Source of the DNA: an uncultured Cellulophaga sp.
Lineage (GTDB): Bacteria; Bacteroidota; Bacteroidia; Flavobacteriales; Flavobacteriaceae
DNA: 64,000 nucleotides
Reading direction: 5' to 3'
Assembly: GCA_947496695.1 (NCBI GenBank)
Contig: CANMEI010000010.1
Span: 79,419 to 143,418, forward strand
Part shown: positions 43,856 through 52,284 of the stretch, in pieces
How positions within the stretch are numbered: the first letter of the stretch is position 1
Layout: each line of letters begins with the position of its first letter
The notes under the pieces: generated by a model
What the model was told of the DNA's origin: nothing
Databases searched by the model: none
Seen by the model: only the letters and a program-made list of their open reading frames with translations
Translations under genes and position numbers: made by a program

Positions 43856-46267
43856 TTATTTTTTTTCGTTGTTAAAAATTACTTCGAGAGCGGCCATATC
43901 TGAAACATATACTTGCCTAGCTTTACTGCCTTCAAACGGACCTACAATACCTGCGGCTTCTAATTGATCAATTATTCTACCAGCTCTGTTATAACCTAAT
44001 TTTAATTTTCTTTGTATTAATGATGCTGATCCTTGTTGCGCTATAACAATAACCTCTGCAGCTTCTCGGAATAAAGCATCTCTATCTGATACGTTATTAT
44101 CAAGACTTGTGCCAGTTTCTTCCCCAACATATTCTGGAAGCAAATGAGCATCAGGATATGCTCTCTGAGAACCTATGAATTCTACAATTTTAGCCACTTC
44201 AGGTGTGTCAACAAAAGCACATTGAATACGCGTGACATCGTTACCTTGTGTGTATAACATGTCACCTCTACCAATTAATTGATCAGCTCCTGCAGTATCT
44301 AAAATTGTTCTAGAATCTATTTTTGATGTTACTCTAAAAGCTAATCTCGCAGGGAAATTCGCTTTTATGATACCTGTAATAACATTTACAGAAGGTCTTT
44401 GGGTTGCTATGATTAAATGTATACCAATTGCTCTTGCCAGTTGAGCAAGTCTGGCAACAGGAGTTTCTACCTCTTTACCAGCCGTCATAATTAAATCTGC
44501 AAATTCATCAATTACTAAAACTATATAAGGTAAAAATTTATGGCCATCATTAGGGTTTAGCTTACGTGCCTTAAATTTTGTATTGTATTCTTTTAAATTA
44601 CGAACTAAAGCTAATTTTAATAATTCGTATCTGTTATCCATTTCAATACAAAGTGAATTTAGCGTGTGAATTACTTTTGTATTATCTGTAATAATCGCCT
44701 CGGCAGAATCAGGAAGTTTAGCCAAAAAATGACGTTCTATTTTATTGTAAAGTGTAAGTTCAACTTTCTTTGGATCTACAAGAATAAATTTCACCTCTGC
44801 TGGATGTTTTTTGTATAACAATGAAGTAAGTACAGCATTTAAACCAACAGATTTACCTTGACCAGTAGCACCTGCCATTAAAAGGTGAGGCATTTTAGCT
44901 AAATCTACCACAAAAGTCTCATTACTAATCGTTTTACCAAATGCAATAGGCAATTCCATTTCTGCTTTCTGGAATTTGCTAGAAGCAATAACAGAACGCA
45001 TAGATACTATAGTTGAATTCTTGTTTGGTACCTCAATACCAATTGTTCCTTTACCAGGAATTGGAGCAATGATACGAATACCTAATGCAGCTAATGATAA
45101 AGCAATATCGTCTTCAAGATTTTTAATTTTCGAAATACGTACACCTGCTTCGGGTACAATTTCATATAGCGTTACCGTAGGACCAATGGTTGCTTTAATT
45201 TGAGCAATACCAATTTTATAGTTTTTTAAGGTTTCTACAATTTTATTTTTATTCTCTTCTAGTTCTTCTTGATTAATAGTAATGCCACCAGTGACTCCGT
45301 GTTGATCTAATAAATCTATGTTTGGAAATTTGTAATTACCAAGTTCTAATGTAGGGTCAAACTCTCCAAAATCTTCAACTAATTTACCCGCAAGATTATC
45401 AGTTTCGCTTTTTTCATCAAAAACTTTACCAACTTCCATTGATAAATCTTCATCTATAACCTCTTCTTCAACAGGAACATTTACTTCAAATCCTTCACTA
45501 GAAATAATTGGTTTTGGCTCAGGTTTCGGTTCTGGTTCAATAGAAGGTATATCTTTTTTGTGCGTGTAAGTGTCAACAATAGCTTGCTTCTCTTCTTTGG
45601 CTATAAGAGCTTCAATTTCTTCTTCAGAATATGTTTCGGAAGCATTTGTAGGCTTGTTTTTAAATTCCGATGCCAGAGAACTTTTCTTATTTTTATAATA
45701 TTCTGATATATGATCTGGCGTAAGTTTAAATAAACGAACTGCAATAATAATAAGTCCGAATAATAAGAGTAGAAAAACACCTAATTTTCCAATGTAATCT
45801 TGAAGAAAATCATTCATTTCAAAACCAACAATACCTCCTAGTATTGGGCTATTGTGAGCAAAAAAGCCTAATGCTATAGAAATCCAGATAATAAATACAA
45901 GTCCCCAAATCCATTTACGTAATAATTTAGTGTCCTTTAAGCTTAAGAAAAGTTTTAATCCACTAACAAAGAACAAAAATGTAAATATAAAAGAAGCAAC
46001 ACCAAAACCTTTATACAAAAACAGATGACTAATACTAGCCCCAAATTTGTTTAATAGATTTTTGGCCTCTTGATTTCTATTAGCAAATTCAGTTAGTAAG
46101 CTTTGATCGTCTTTCCAAGTAAAGTAAAAAGAAATGAAAGAGAAAAACAAAGCAATACTTAAAAGCATTATTAAGCTTCCGAGTATTATTTTGTTTTGTT
46201 TAGATAAAATAAAATAACTACTTTTTTTAGGAGTAGTTTTTTTTGAGGTTTTTGCCTTCTTTGCCAT
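43856..46267 (-). CDS. ftsK: DNA translocase FtsK/SpoIIIE
   Basis: 803 residues. Four N-terminal membrane helices (residues about 28-190), a short acidic/proline linker (PSIEPEPKPEPKP), an alpha/beta motor with Walker A GATGQGKS and Walker B VLVIDEFADLIM, then a C-terminal gamma domain (SASLIQRKLKLGYNRAGRIIDQLEAAGIVGP) that reads orienting sequences. Pumps chromosomal DNA through the septum and aids XerCD dimer resolution. Shorter linker than E. coli FtsK. First gene of a leftward run with lolA, lptF/G and ribBA; gaps are a few bases. Confidence 0.95.
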   Translation of the reverse strand: MAKKAKTSKKTTPKKSSYFILSKQNKIILGSLIMLLSIALFFSFISFYFTWKDDQSLLTEFANRNQEAKNLLNKFGASISHLFLYKGFGVASFIFTFLFFVSGLKLFLSLKDTKLLRKWIWGLVFIIWISIALGFFAHNSPILGGIVGFEMNDFLQDYIGKLGVFLLLLFGLIIIAVRLFKLTPDHISEYYKNKKSSLASEFKNKPTNASETYSEEEIEALIAKEEKQAIVDTYTHKKDIPSIEPEPKPEPKPIISSEGFEVNVPVEEEVIDEDLSMEVGKVFDEKSETDNLAGKLVEDFGEFDPTLELGNYKFPNIDLLDQHGVTGGITINQEELEENKNKIVETLKNYKIGIAQIKATIGPTVTLYEIVPEAGVRISKIKNLEDDIALSLAALGIRIIAPIPGKGTIGIEVPNKNSTIVSMRSVIASSKFQKAEMELPIAFGKTISNETFVVDLAKMPHLLMAGATGQGKSVGLNAVLTSLLYKKHPAEVKFILVDPKKVELTLYNKIERHFLAKLPDSAEAIITDNTKVIHTLNSLCIEMDNRYELLKLALVRNLKEYNTKFKARKLNPNDGHKFLPYIVLVIDEFADLIMTAGKEVETPVARLAQLARAIGIHLIIATQRPSVNVITGIIKANFPARLAFRVTSKIDSRTILDTAGADQLIGRGDMLYTQGNDVTRIQCAFVDTPEVAKIVEFIGSQRAYPDAHLLPEYVGEETGTSLDNNVSDRDALFREAAEVIVIAQQGSASLIQRKLKLGYNRAGRIIDQLEAAGIVGPFEGSKARQVYVSDMAALEVIFNNEKK

Positions 46268-46330
46268 TAAATCTTTACTTCTTTGGAGCTAAAATACGAA
46301 TTTACCTTTTAAGCTATAGGTATTGATGTT

Positions 46331-46696
46331 TTAAAAAATTTTAGGAATATAAATTATAAATCCAATAATAGATGAAGCTATTGAAACTAACATTACAGCT
46401 CCTGCGGCAACATCTTTAATAAAACCAATTTTAGAATCAAATTCAGGGTTAATAAAATCACATATTTTTTCAACTGCGGTATTCATTCCTTCAATACCTA
46501 GTACTAGAGCTATTGCAAATATTTGTAAAATCCATTCAATATTTGTTATTTGATAATAAAAACCAGCAATAGTCATTATAATACCAATACAAACTTGAAT
46601 TTTTATACTTGCTTCAGTACGGATTAAAAGTATTGCGCCTTTCATAGCAAAACCAACACTTTTAATCCTGTTAACTAAAAAAGATTCTTTAGCCAT
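46331..46696 (-). CDS. dgkA: Diacylglycerol/undecaprenol kinase (DgkA family)
   Basis: 121 residues from ATG 46696 (MAKESFLVNRIKSVGF), chosen over an upstream in-frame non-ATG start because it matches the family N-terminus. Three membrane helices; motifs RTEASIKIQ, LGIEGMNTAVEKICD and IKDVAAGAVML carry the Glu/Asn and Asp residues that bind lipid and Mg-ATP. Phosphorylates diacylglycerol or undecaprenol at the inner membrane. It overlaps the end of tpx by 8 bases, so the pair is translationally coupled. Confidence 0.9.
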   Translation of the reverse strand: MAKESFLVNRIKSVGFAMKGAILLIRTEASIKIQVCIGIIMTIAGFYYQITNIEWILQIFAIALVLGIEGMNTAVEKICDFINPEFDSKIGFIKDVAAGAVMLVSIASSIIGFIIYIPKIF

Positions 46697-47195
46697 TTTG
46701 TAATGCTTCAAGAGCAGCCTTGTAATTAGGCTCTTCTGTAGTTTCTGCAACTTGCTCTGTATATGTTACTTTTCCATCTTCATTTAAAACCACTACTGAT
46801 CTAGATAATAAAGCCTCTAAAGGACCGTCTGAAAAAGATAAGCCATAATTTGAACCAAAGTTACCGTCTTTAAAATCAGATAACATTTCAACATTATTTA
46901 AACCTTCAGCTCCACAAAAACGAGCTTGAGCGAAAGGTAAATCTTTAGATATACATAGTACAACCGTATTTTCTAATTCTGATGCTTCAGTATTAAATTG
47001 TCTTACAGATTGTGCGCAAGTTCCTGTATCTACACTAGGGAAGATATTTAAAACTACTTTTTTGCCTTTGTAGTTTTCTAAGCTAGAGCTTGATAAATCG
47101 TTTTTTGTTAAATTGAAATTTGGAGCAGAAGATCCAACTTCTGGTAAATTCCCTATTGTATGTATTTGATTTCCTTTTAAAGTAACTGTTGCCAT
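46689..47195 (-). CDS. tpx: Thiol peroxidase Tpx
   Basis: 168-residue atypical 2-Cys peroxiredoxin. Peroxidatic Cys60 in SVDTGTC and resolving Cys94 in ARFCGAEGL, at the positions known for E. coli Tpx (61/95). Reduces lipid and other hydroperoxides using thioredoxin. No strong signal peptide; cytoplasmic. Followed by dgkA with an 8-base overlap. Lies next to the thioredoxin/peroxiredoxin group, separated by a hairpin. Confidence 0.95.
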   Translation of the reverse strand: MATVTLKGNQIHTIGNLPEVGSSAPNFNLTKNDLSSSSLENYKGKKVVLNIFPSVDTGTCAQSVRQFNTEASELENTVVLCISKDLPFAQARFCGAEGLNNVEMLSDFKDGNFGSNYGLSFSDGPLEALLSRSVVVLNEDGKVTYTEQVAETTEEPNYKAALEALQNG

Positions 47196-47272
47196 TTTGA
47201 TTGTGTTTAATTCTGCGTGAAATTAAAAAATATATCCTTGATATATAAGTAAACTTGTTTGAATTTTTAAAA

Positions 47273-47310
47273 TAAAAAAAGTCCATTCAAATTAATGAAT
47301 GAACTTTTAT
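47273..47310. terminator. Hairpin between DUF6952 and tpx
   Basis: Imperfect stem TAAAAAAAGTccATTCA / TGAATgaACTTTTAT with an ATTAA-type loop and A/T runs at both ends; ends the leftward thioredoxin-DUF6952 unit and precedes tpx. Confidence 0.5.
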
Positions 47311-47326
47311 ATGATTATACTCATAA

Positions 47327-47584
47327 TTATTTATCTATAGACCCCATTACACGTTTCATAAAACTATTTAATGCTTCTTTTTGTGAAACACCTTCTTTTA
47401 CAGCTTTTTGAACTTCAATGGCTCCGTACATATTAGAAATTAACTCTCCAATTACATCTAACTCTTCATCTTTTAAAGAAGGAACTTCTGTTAAAGCTTC
47501 AAGAGTTTCTATTGTTTCAATTACAAAATCTTCATCATTTTCTTCGATGAAATTCGTAAGGTGCTTAATTACTTGTAACTTCAC
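47327..47584 (-). CDS. DUF6952 family protein (85 aa)
   Basis: Small acidic protein: MKLQVIKHLTNFIEENDEDF, TEVPSLKDEELDVIGELISN and a C-terminal NSFMKRVMGSIDK, as I recall for DUF6952, a flavobacterial family found next to thioredoxin and peroxiredoxin genes. Helical, cytoplasmic, no cysteine, so it is not itself a thiol enzyme. Its ATG overlaps the end of the thioredoxin gene by 20 bases, indicating tight coupling. Function unknown. Confidence 0.8.
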   Translation of the reverse strand: MKLQVIKHLTNFIEENDEDFVIETIETLEALTEVPSLKDEELDVIGELISNMYGAIEVQKAVKEGVSQKEALNSFMKRVMGSIDK

Positions 47585-47879
47585 TTATCAATTCTTTTAA
47601 AACATCATACTTATTTGTTTGTACTTGCTTTTTTAAAGCTCCACCAGAAAAAGCAGCGAAAGTTGGTAAATTATCAACGTTAGCTAATTTTCTTGATTCA
47701 GGAAATTTTTCAGCATCAGCAATTACAAAAGTTACATTCTCATTTGCAGTAGCTTCTTTTTTAAATTTAGGCTTCATAATACGGCAATTACCACACCATG
47801 TCGCAGAATATTGAACCATTACATTTTCATTTTGGTCAATAATCTCTTGTAAATTATCTTTTTCTAATTCTATAATCAT
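47565..47879 (-). CDS. Thioredoxin family protein
   Basis: 104 residues, single thioredoxin fold, cytoplasmic. Active site WCGNC (Cys29, Cys32) rather than the classical WCGPC; cis-Pro in DNLPTFAAF. Between the prx gene (upstream) and DUF6952 (downstream, 20-base overlap); probably the reductant of the neighbouring peroxiredoxins, inferred from context. Confidence 0.9.
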   Translation of the reverse strand: MIIELEKDNLQEIIDQNENVMVQYSATWCGNCRIMKPKFKKEATANENVTFVIADAEKFPESRKLANVDNLPTFAAFSGGALKKQVQTNKYDVLKELISEVTSN

Positions 47880-47904
47880 TACAGTAGTTTTTTAAATTAA
47901 GAAA

Positions 47905-47948
47905 TATAGGTAGTTCTTTTTTTGATAGTCAGATTTGAACTACCTATA
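47905..47948 (-). terminator. Hairpin between peroxiredoxin and thioredoxin genes
   Basis: Perfect 12-bp arms TATAGGTAGTTC / GAACTACCTATA with a 20-base loop, in the 86-base gap between two codirectional genes. A terminator or attenuator that would leave prx expressed well above thioredoxin. Confidence 0.6.
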
Positions 47949-47965
47949 ATTAACTAAATTTTATA

Positions 47966-48604
47966 TTAGTGAGTTGCTAAGTATGCAGCAGTACCTTTTG
48001 CATTTGCTTGCATAGCTTCTTTACCTTCTTCCCAATTTGCAGGACAAACTTCTCCGTTTTTTTGAACGTGCGCATAAGCATCAATTAAACGTAAATATTC
48101 TTTTACATTTCTACCAACTGGCATATGGTTAATACCTTCATGAAAAACTGTACCTTCTTCATCAATTAAGTAAGTAGCTCTATAAGTTACATTATCACCT
48201 TCAACAGTTACAACACCTGTTTCTTCGTTATATTCTTCATTAGTAATATCTAAAATACCTAATGTAGAAGCTAAGTTTCTATTGCTATCTGCTAATATTG
48301 GATATGTAACACCTTCAATACCACCATTATCTTTAGAAGTGCTTAACCATGCAAAGTGAACTTCAGGAGTATCACAAGAAGCTCCAATTACAATAGTGTT
48401 TCTTTTTTCAAATTCAGCAATTGCTTCTTGAAAAGCGTGTAATTCAGTTGGACATACAAAAGTAAAATCTTTTGGATACCAGAATAGAACTACTTTTTTG
48501 TTATTGTTTTTAGCTTCGTCTAATACATTAATTTTAAAAGTATCTCCTAAGTCGTTCATTGCATTAACGCTTAAATCTGGAAATTTTTTACCTACTATAG
48601 CCAT
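47966..48604 (-). CDS. Typical 2-Cys peroxiredoxin (AhpC/Prx1)
   Basis: 212 residues. Peroxidatic Cys51 in FTFVCPTE, resolving Cys187 in GEVCPANW, plus the GG-x-x-G (DNGGIEG) and C-terminal helix of the sensitive, eukaryote-like Prx group. Decamer-forming scavenger of hydrogen peroxide and organic peroxides, cytoplasmic. A good -7 element TATTTTTG lies 35 bases upstream of the ATG. A hairpin separates it from the codirectional thioredoxin gene. Confidence 0.95.
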   Translation of the reverse strand: MAIVGKKFPDLSVNAMNDLGDTFKINVLDEAKNNNKKVVLFWYPKDFTFVCPTELHAFQEAIAEFEKRNTIVIGASCDTPEVHFAWLSTSKDNGGIEGVTYPILADSNRNLASTLGILDITNEEYNEETGVVTVEGDNVTYRATYLIDEEGTVFHEGINHMPVGRNVKEYLRLIDAYAHVQKNGEVCPANWEEGKEAMQANAKGTAAYLATH

Positions 48605-48638
48605 AATTAAATTTTATTTTTAAGTTTTTAATTAGGTG

Positions 48639-48646
48639 CAAAAATA
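48639..48646 (-). promoter_or_regulatory. Candidate -7 element for peroxiredoxin
   Basis: TATTTTTG on the minus strand, 35 bases before the prx start, matches TAnnTTTG. A clear TTTG -33 box at the right distance is not seen, so only the -7 is claimed. Confidence 0.4.
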
Positions 48647-48704
48647 AGCTTACATTTTAGCATTAACGTTATTAAAGATTTAAAAAATTGATAGCACTAT
48701 AGAA

Positions 48705-48739
48705 TTTTTTAATACATAAAAAAAAATAGTATTAAAAAA
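48705..48739. terminator. Hairpin after nhaC
   Basis: 11-bp arms TTTTTTAATAC / GTATTAAAAAA with a 13-base A-rich loop, 47 bases beyond the nhaC stop. Weakly paired because it is all A/T except one pair; probable terminator. Confidence 0.35.
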
Positions 48740-48785
48740 CAGAATAACACATTAATTATTAGGTTTTTATCCGATTTTAAAAATC

Positions 48786-50279
48786 CTATTTTTTAGGAGT
48801 AGAAGTGGTTAATTGCTTTATTTTAATATGAAAAGCAGCAAATATTAAAGTCATAAAAGGACTTAACCAATTGAAGACTGCATAAACAAAATATTGAGCT
48901 ACCGGAACCCCTAAAACACTACTGTGATATGCACCACAAGTATTCCAAGGAATTAATACAGAAGTTACTGTTCCTGAATCTTCTAAAGTACGACTCAAAT
49001 TTTCAGGAGCTAAACCTTTATCTCTATATGCTTGTGCAAACATTTTACCGGGAACTACAAGCGCTAAATATTGATCAGAAGCTGTTACGTTTAATGCTAA
49101 ACAACTAGCAACAGTACTCGCAAATAAACTAAATGTAGATTCAGCCATACTCAATAGCGATTTACTTATTCTAGCTAAAGCTCCAATACCGTCCATAATA
49201 CCGCCAAAAACCATAGCACATAAAATAAGCCAAATTGTTCCTAACATTCCAGACATACCTTTTGAAGTGAATAAATCACTTAATGTTTCATTATCAGTTG
49301 GAATTTTAGTTTCAATAGTTATAGCATCCATAATTCCCTTATAGGCAGACTCAAAAGTTAGACTTGCTTCTCCTGTAATATTAGCAACTATTTCTGGTTG
49401 AAATATAACTGCAAATATACCTCCTAACAATGTTCCTATTAAAAGAGCCAAAAGAGGAGGAGCTTTCTTTAAAATCATTAATACAACTGCGATGGGTACA
49501 AGAAATAACCAGCCATTAATATTAAAGGTTGCATCAATTGAATTCAATATAGATTGTGTATCGGCAGTACCTGTTGTTTCAATATTTAAACCAATAATAA
49601 TAAATACGATAAGTGTTATTGCAATAGTAGGCAAGGTAGTGTAAAACATATATTTTATATGTGTAAACAACTCTCCACCTGCCATTGCAGGAGCTAAATT
49701 TGTTGTGTCACTTAAAGGAGACATTTTATCACCAAAATAAGCACCAGAAAGTATTGCACCTGCAGTCATTCCCATTGGTATTCCTAGAGTGTTACCTATC
49801 CCTATTAATGCAATACCAACTGTTGCAGATGTTGTCCATGAACTACCAGTTGCTACAGAGATTACAGAGCATATTACGACACAAGCCGCTAAAAATATAG
49901 TAGGGTTTAAAATTTGAAGTCCATAATAAATCATTGAAGGTATAATACCACTAACTAACCAAGTACCCGATAAAGCCCCAACCATAAGTAATATTAGTAA
50001 TGCCCCGGAAGTTGATTTTACATTTTCAGCCACCTCAGACATCATTTGTTTGTAAGAAACTTTATTAAAAAAACCAACAATTGCAGCAACGGCTCCACCT
50101 AATAAAAGTACAAATTGATTTGAACCGCCTAGCGCATCATCACCAAAAACAAAAACATTATAGGCTAGCATTGCAACTAACACAATAACGGGAATTAATG
50201 CTTCAAAAATACTTAACTCTTTATTTTCTACTATATGCTCATTTTCAGGTCCTGATGGGTTCAAACTATTGTCTTGCAT
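48786..50279 (-). CDS. nhaC: Na+/H+ antiporter NhaC family
   Basis: 497 residues with about eleven to twelve membrane helices. Conserved parts: TSGALLILLMVGALSGTWLVSG, GSSWTTSATVGIALIGIG, GDKMSPLSDTTNLAPAMAGG and NVTASDQYLALVVPGKMF, typical of NhaC. Exchanges sodium for protons at the inner membrane; fits a marine habit. Lone leftward gene, 72 bases after the lyase start region. Some NhaC-like proteins carry malate/lactate, so the ion is inferred. Confidence 0.9.
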   Translation of the reverse strand: MQDNSLNPSGPENEHIVENKELSIFEALIPVIVLVAMLAYNVFVFGDDALGGSNQFVLLLGGAVAAIVGFFNKVSYKQMMSEVAENVKSTSGALLILLMVGALSGTWLVSGIIPSMIYYGLQILNPTIFLAACVVICSVISVATGSSWTTSATVGIALIGIGNTLGIPMGMTAGAILSGAYFGDKMSPLSDTTNLAPAMAGGELFTHIKYMFYTTLPTIAITLIVFIIIGLNIETTGTADTQSILNSIDATFNINGWLFLVPIAVVLMILKKAPPLLALLIGTLLGGIFAVIFQPEIVANITGEASLTFESAYKGIMDAITIETKIPTDNETLSDLFTSKGMSGMLGTIWLILCAMVFGGIMDGIGALARISKSLLSMAESTFSLFASTVASCLALNVTASDQYLALVVPGKMFAQAYRDKGLAPENLSRTLEDSGTVTSVLIPWNTCGAYHSSVLGVPVAQYFVYAVFNWLSPFMTLIFAAFHIKIKQLTTSTPKK

Positions 50280-50351
50280 TAAAAATTTGTTAGTTATGTT
50301 GTAATATTACGATTTTGGAGCCTTTTTCGCAAGTACTAAAACATTGTAATT

Positions 50352-51572
50352 TTAAACCATAACAGTTTTTTGTGTTAAAAGTTTTAATTCTCTCATGCAA
50401 GTGTTTATTAAATCGTATGTTTTTTTAATATTTTCATCTAAGCCTATTGAAATGCGAATTAAACCTTCAGATAGTCCCATAGTAATTTGTTCTTCTACTG
50501 GTATTTCAGAAGATGTAGAAGTTCCTGGAGCACTAAAAAGTGTTTTGTAAAAGCCAAGACTTACTGCTAAATATCCTATTTTTTTGGCTTGCATTAATTC
50601 CATTAGGTTGTTTGCATTTTCTAAAGTTTCAACATTTACAGTAATTAATCCTCCATAACCATAATTCGAATTCATTTGTTTTGAATAAGTGTTAAATCCT
50701 GAATGGGATTTTAAACCAGGATAAGAAACTTTAATACCATCTGCTTCTAATTTTTGAGCAATATACAAGGCATTTTCACTGTGTTTTTTTATTCTAATAG
50801 GTAATGTTCTCATATTTTTTAAAATAGAAGAAGCTCTTAAACTATCTAAAGTGCTGCCCAAAAGCATTCCTGCGCCAGAATTTACATCTTTTAAACTAGC
50901 ACAAAAATCTGTAGTTCCACAGACTACTCCAGCAACACAATCACTTGTTCCATTAATAAATTTTGTTAAACTATGTATCACCGCAAAAGCACCTAATTTT
51001 GCAGGGCTAATTGAGAGTGGAGAGAATGTATTATCTACCACTAATGGAATATTATATTTTTTTGCAAGTTGGGCAAGTGCCTTAATATCAGAAACTTCTA
51101 AAAGAGGATTACTAACCGCTTCACAATAAATCATCTTTGTTTTTGTAGTAATTTCATTTTCAACCATATCAATACATGTAGTGTCAACAAACGAAGTATT
51201 GATATTAAACTTTTTTAAAAAATTCTTCATTAAGGCATATGTGCCTCCATAAATAGTTCTGCTGCTTACAATATGGTCTCCAGCATCACATAATTGCAGT
51301 ATAACTGAAGATATAGCTCCCATGCCACTAGCGTAAACATTTGCATTTTCAGTACCTTCAAGTGTAGCTAGTGCTTCTGCTAAATGTAAATTAGAAGGTG
51401 ATGAATGTCTACTGTATAAATAACAACCTTCGGTATTACCTTCAAATGTATCATACATTGTTTTTGCATTTAAAAAGGTATATGTTGATGAGTCTGATAT
51501 AGAAGGGTTAACTCCTCCGAATTCACCAAAATGTTGTACGTCTTGAAAGTTTTTTACCATGTTATTATCCAT
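50352..51572 (-). CDS. PLP-dependent Cys/Met metabolism enzyme (methionine gamma-lyase-like)
   Basis: 406 residues of the trans-sulfuration family. Seen: LYSRHSSPSNLHLAEALATLEG (Tyr/Arg for PLP phosphate), YASGMGAISS, VVDNTFSPL and Schiff-base Lys204 in SLTKFINGTSD. Cleaves methionine or a related sulfur amino acid, or acts as a cystathionine lyase; the exact reaction is not decidable by eye. It is divergent from an Lrp-type regulator, the arrangement of mdeA-mdeR in Pseudomonas, which favours methionine gamma-lyase. Confidence 0.85.
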   Translation of the reverse strand: MDNNMVKNFQDVQHFGEFGGVNPSISDSSTYTFLNAKTMYDTFEGNTEGCYLYSRHSSPSNLHLAEALATLEGTENANVYASGMGAISSVILQLCDAGDHIVSSRTIYGGTYALMKNFLKKFNINTSFVDTTCIDMVENEITTKTKMIYCEAVSNPLLEVSDIKALAQLAKKYNIPLVVDNTFSPLSISPAKLGAFAVIHSLTKFINGTSDCVAGVVCGTTDFCASLKDVNSGAGMLLGSTLDSLRASSILKNMRTLPIRIKKHSENALYIAQKLEADGIKVSYPGLKSHSGFNTYSKQMNSNYGYGGLITVNVETLENANNLMELMQAKKIGYLAVSLGFYKTLFSAPGTSTSSEIPVEEQITMGLSEGLIRISIGLDENIKKTYDLINTCMRELKLLTQKTVMV

Positions 51573-51611
51573 AATTAATTGTATTAAACACTAAAAATAG
51601 CTTTATGTAGT

Positions 51612-51626
51612 TGTATTATCAATACA
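51612..51626. promoter_or_regulatory. Candidate Lrp-type operator
   Basis: TGTATTATCAATACA: 6-bp inverted arms around 3 bases, the size and symmetry of Lrp/AsnC boxes, located in the 154-base gap between the divergent lyase and Lrp genes. Confidence 0.45.
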
Positions 51627-51726
51627 TTTTAGACTTTCTAGTAAATAAATCTAAGTATATTAATTTTTATAATTTTTTAATCTAAAATTACTTATTTTTA
51701 TACCTAAATCATGAAAAAATATCTAA

Positions 51727-52185
51727 ATGAAGTTTGATGCTGTAGATGCTAAATTGTTAGCTTTATTACAAGAAGATTGTAAAAAAACTACAAAAGAATA
51801 TGCAAACCACCTAAATCTTTCAGTTACTGCAGTTTATGAGCGAATAAAACGCTTAGAGAAACACGGTGCTATAGAAAAGTATGTTGCTTTAGTAAATAAA
51901 AAACAAATTAATAAAGCATTTACAGTTTTTTGTCAAGTTAAATTAACGAAGCATAGTATTGATTATATTTCAAGTTTTGAAAGAGAAGTAATAAAATTTA
52001 CGGAAATATCAGAATGCATGCATATTAGTGGTGATTATGATTATTTATTAAAAATAAATGTAAGTGATATGGAGGAGTATCGAAATTTTATGGTATCAAA
52101 ACTTACGGCTATTAGTCATATTGGGAGTACACAAAGCTCATTTGTAATCACAGAAGTTAAGCACACCACATCAATTTTTATTTAA
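51727..52185 (+). CDS. Lrp/AsnC-family transcriptional regulator
   Basis: 152 residues. N-terminal winged HTH (DAVDAKLLALLQEDCKKTTKEY; LSVTAVYERIKRLEKHGAI) and a C-terminal RAM/ligand domain (ECMHISGDYDYLLKINVSD). Divergent from the methionine gamma-lyase-like gene, which is its most likely target; ligand probably an amino acid. A 15-bp dyad lies between them. Confidence 0.92.
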   Translation: MKFDAVDAKLLALLQEDCKKTTKEYANHLNLSVTAVYERIKRLEKHGAIEKYVALVNKKQINKAFTVFCQVKLTKHSIDYISSFEREVIKFTEISECMHISGDYDYLLKINVSDMEEYRNFMVSKLTAISHIGSTQSSFVITEVKHTTSIFI

Positions 52186-52284
52186 TATATAGAATATAAC
52201 AGAACTTTAGAAGCTCAAGCTATTCTAAACCAGAAAATAATACTAATTTTGTTAGTACACAAAAACAACAATTCAATAAGAACT

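Noticed and set aside
46697..46750. Longer N-terminus for the diacylglycerol kinase
   Set aside because: It would lie wholly inside tpx; the family N-terminus starts at MAKESF (46696).
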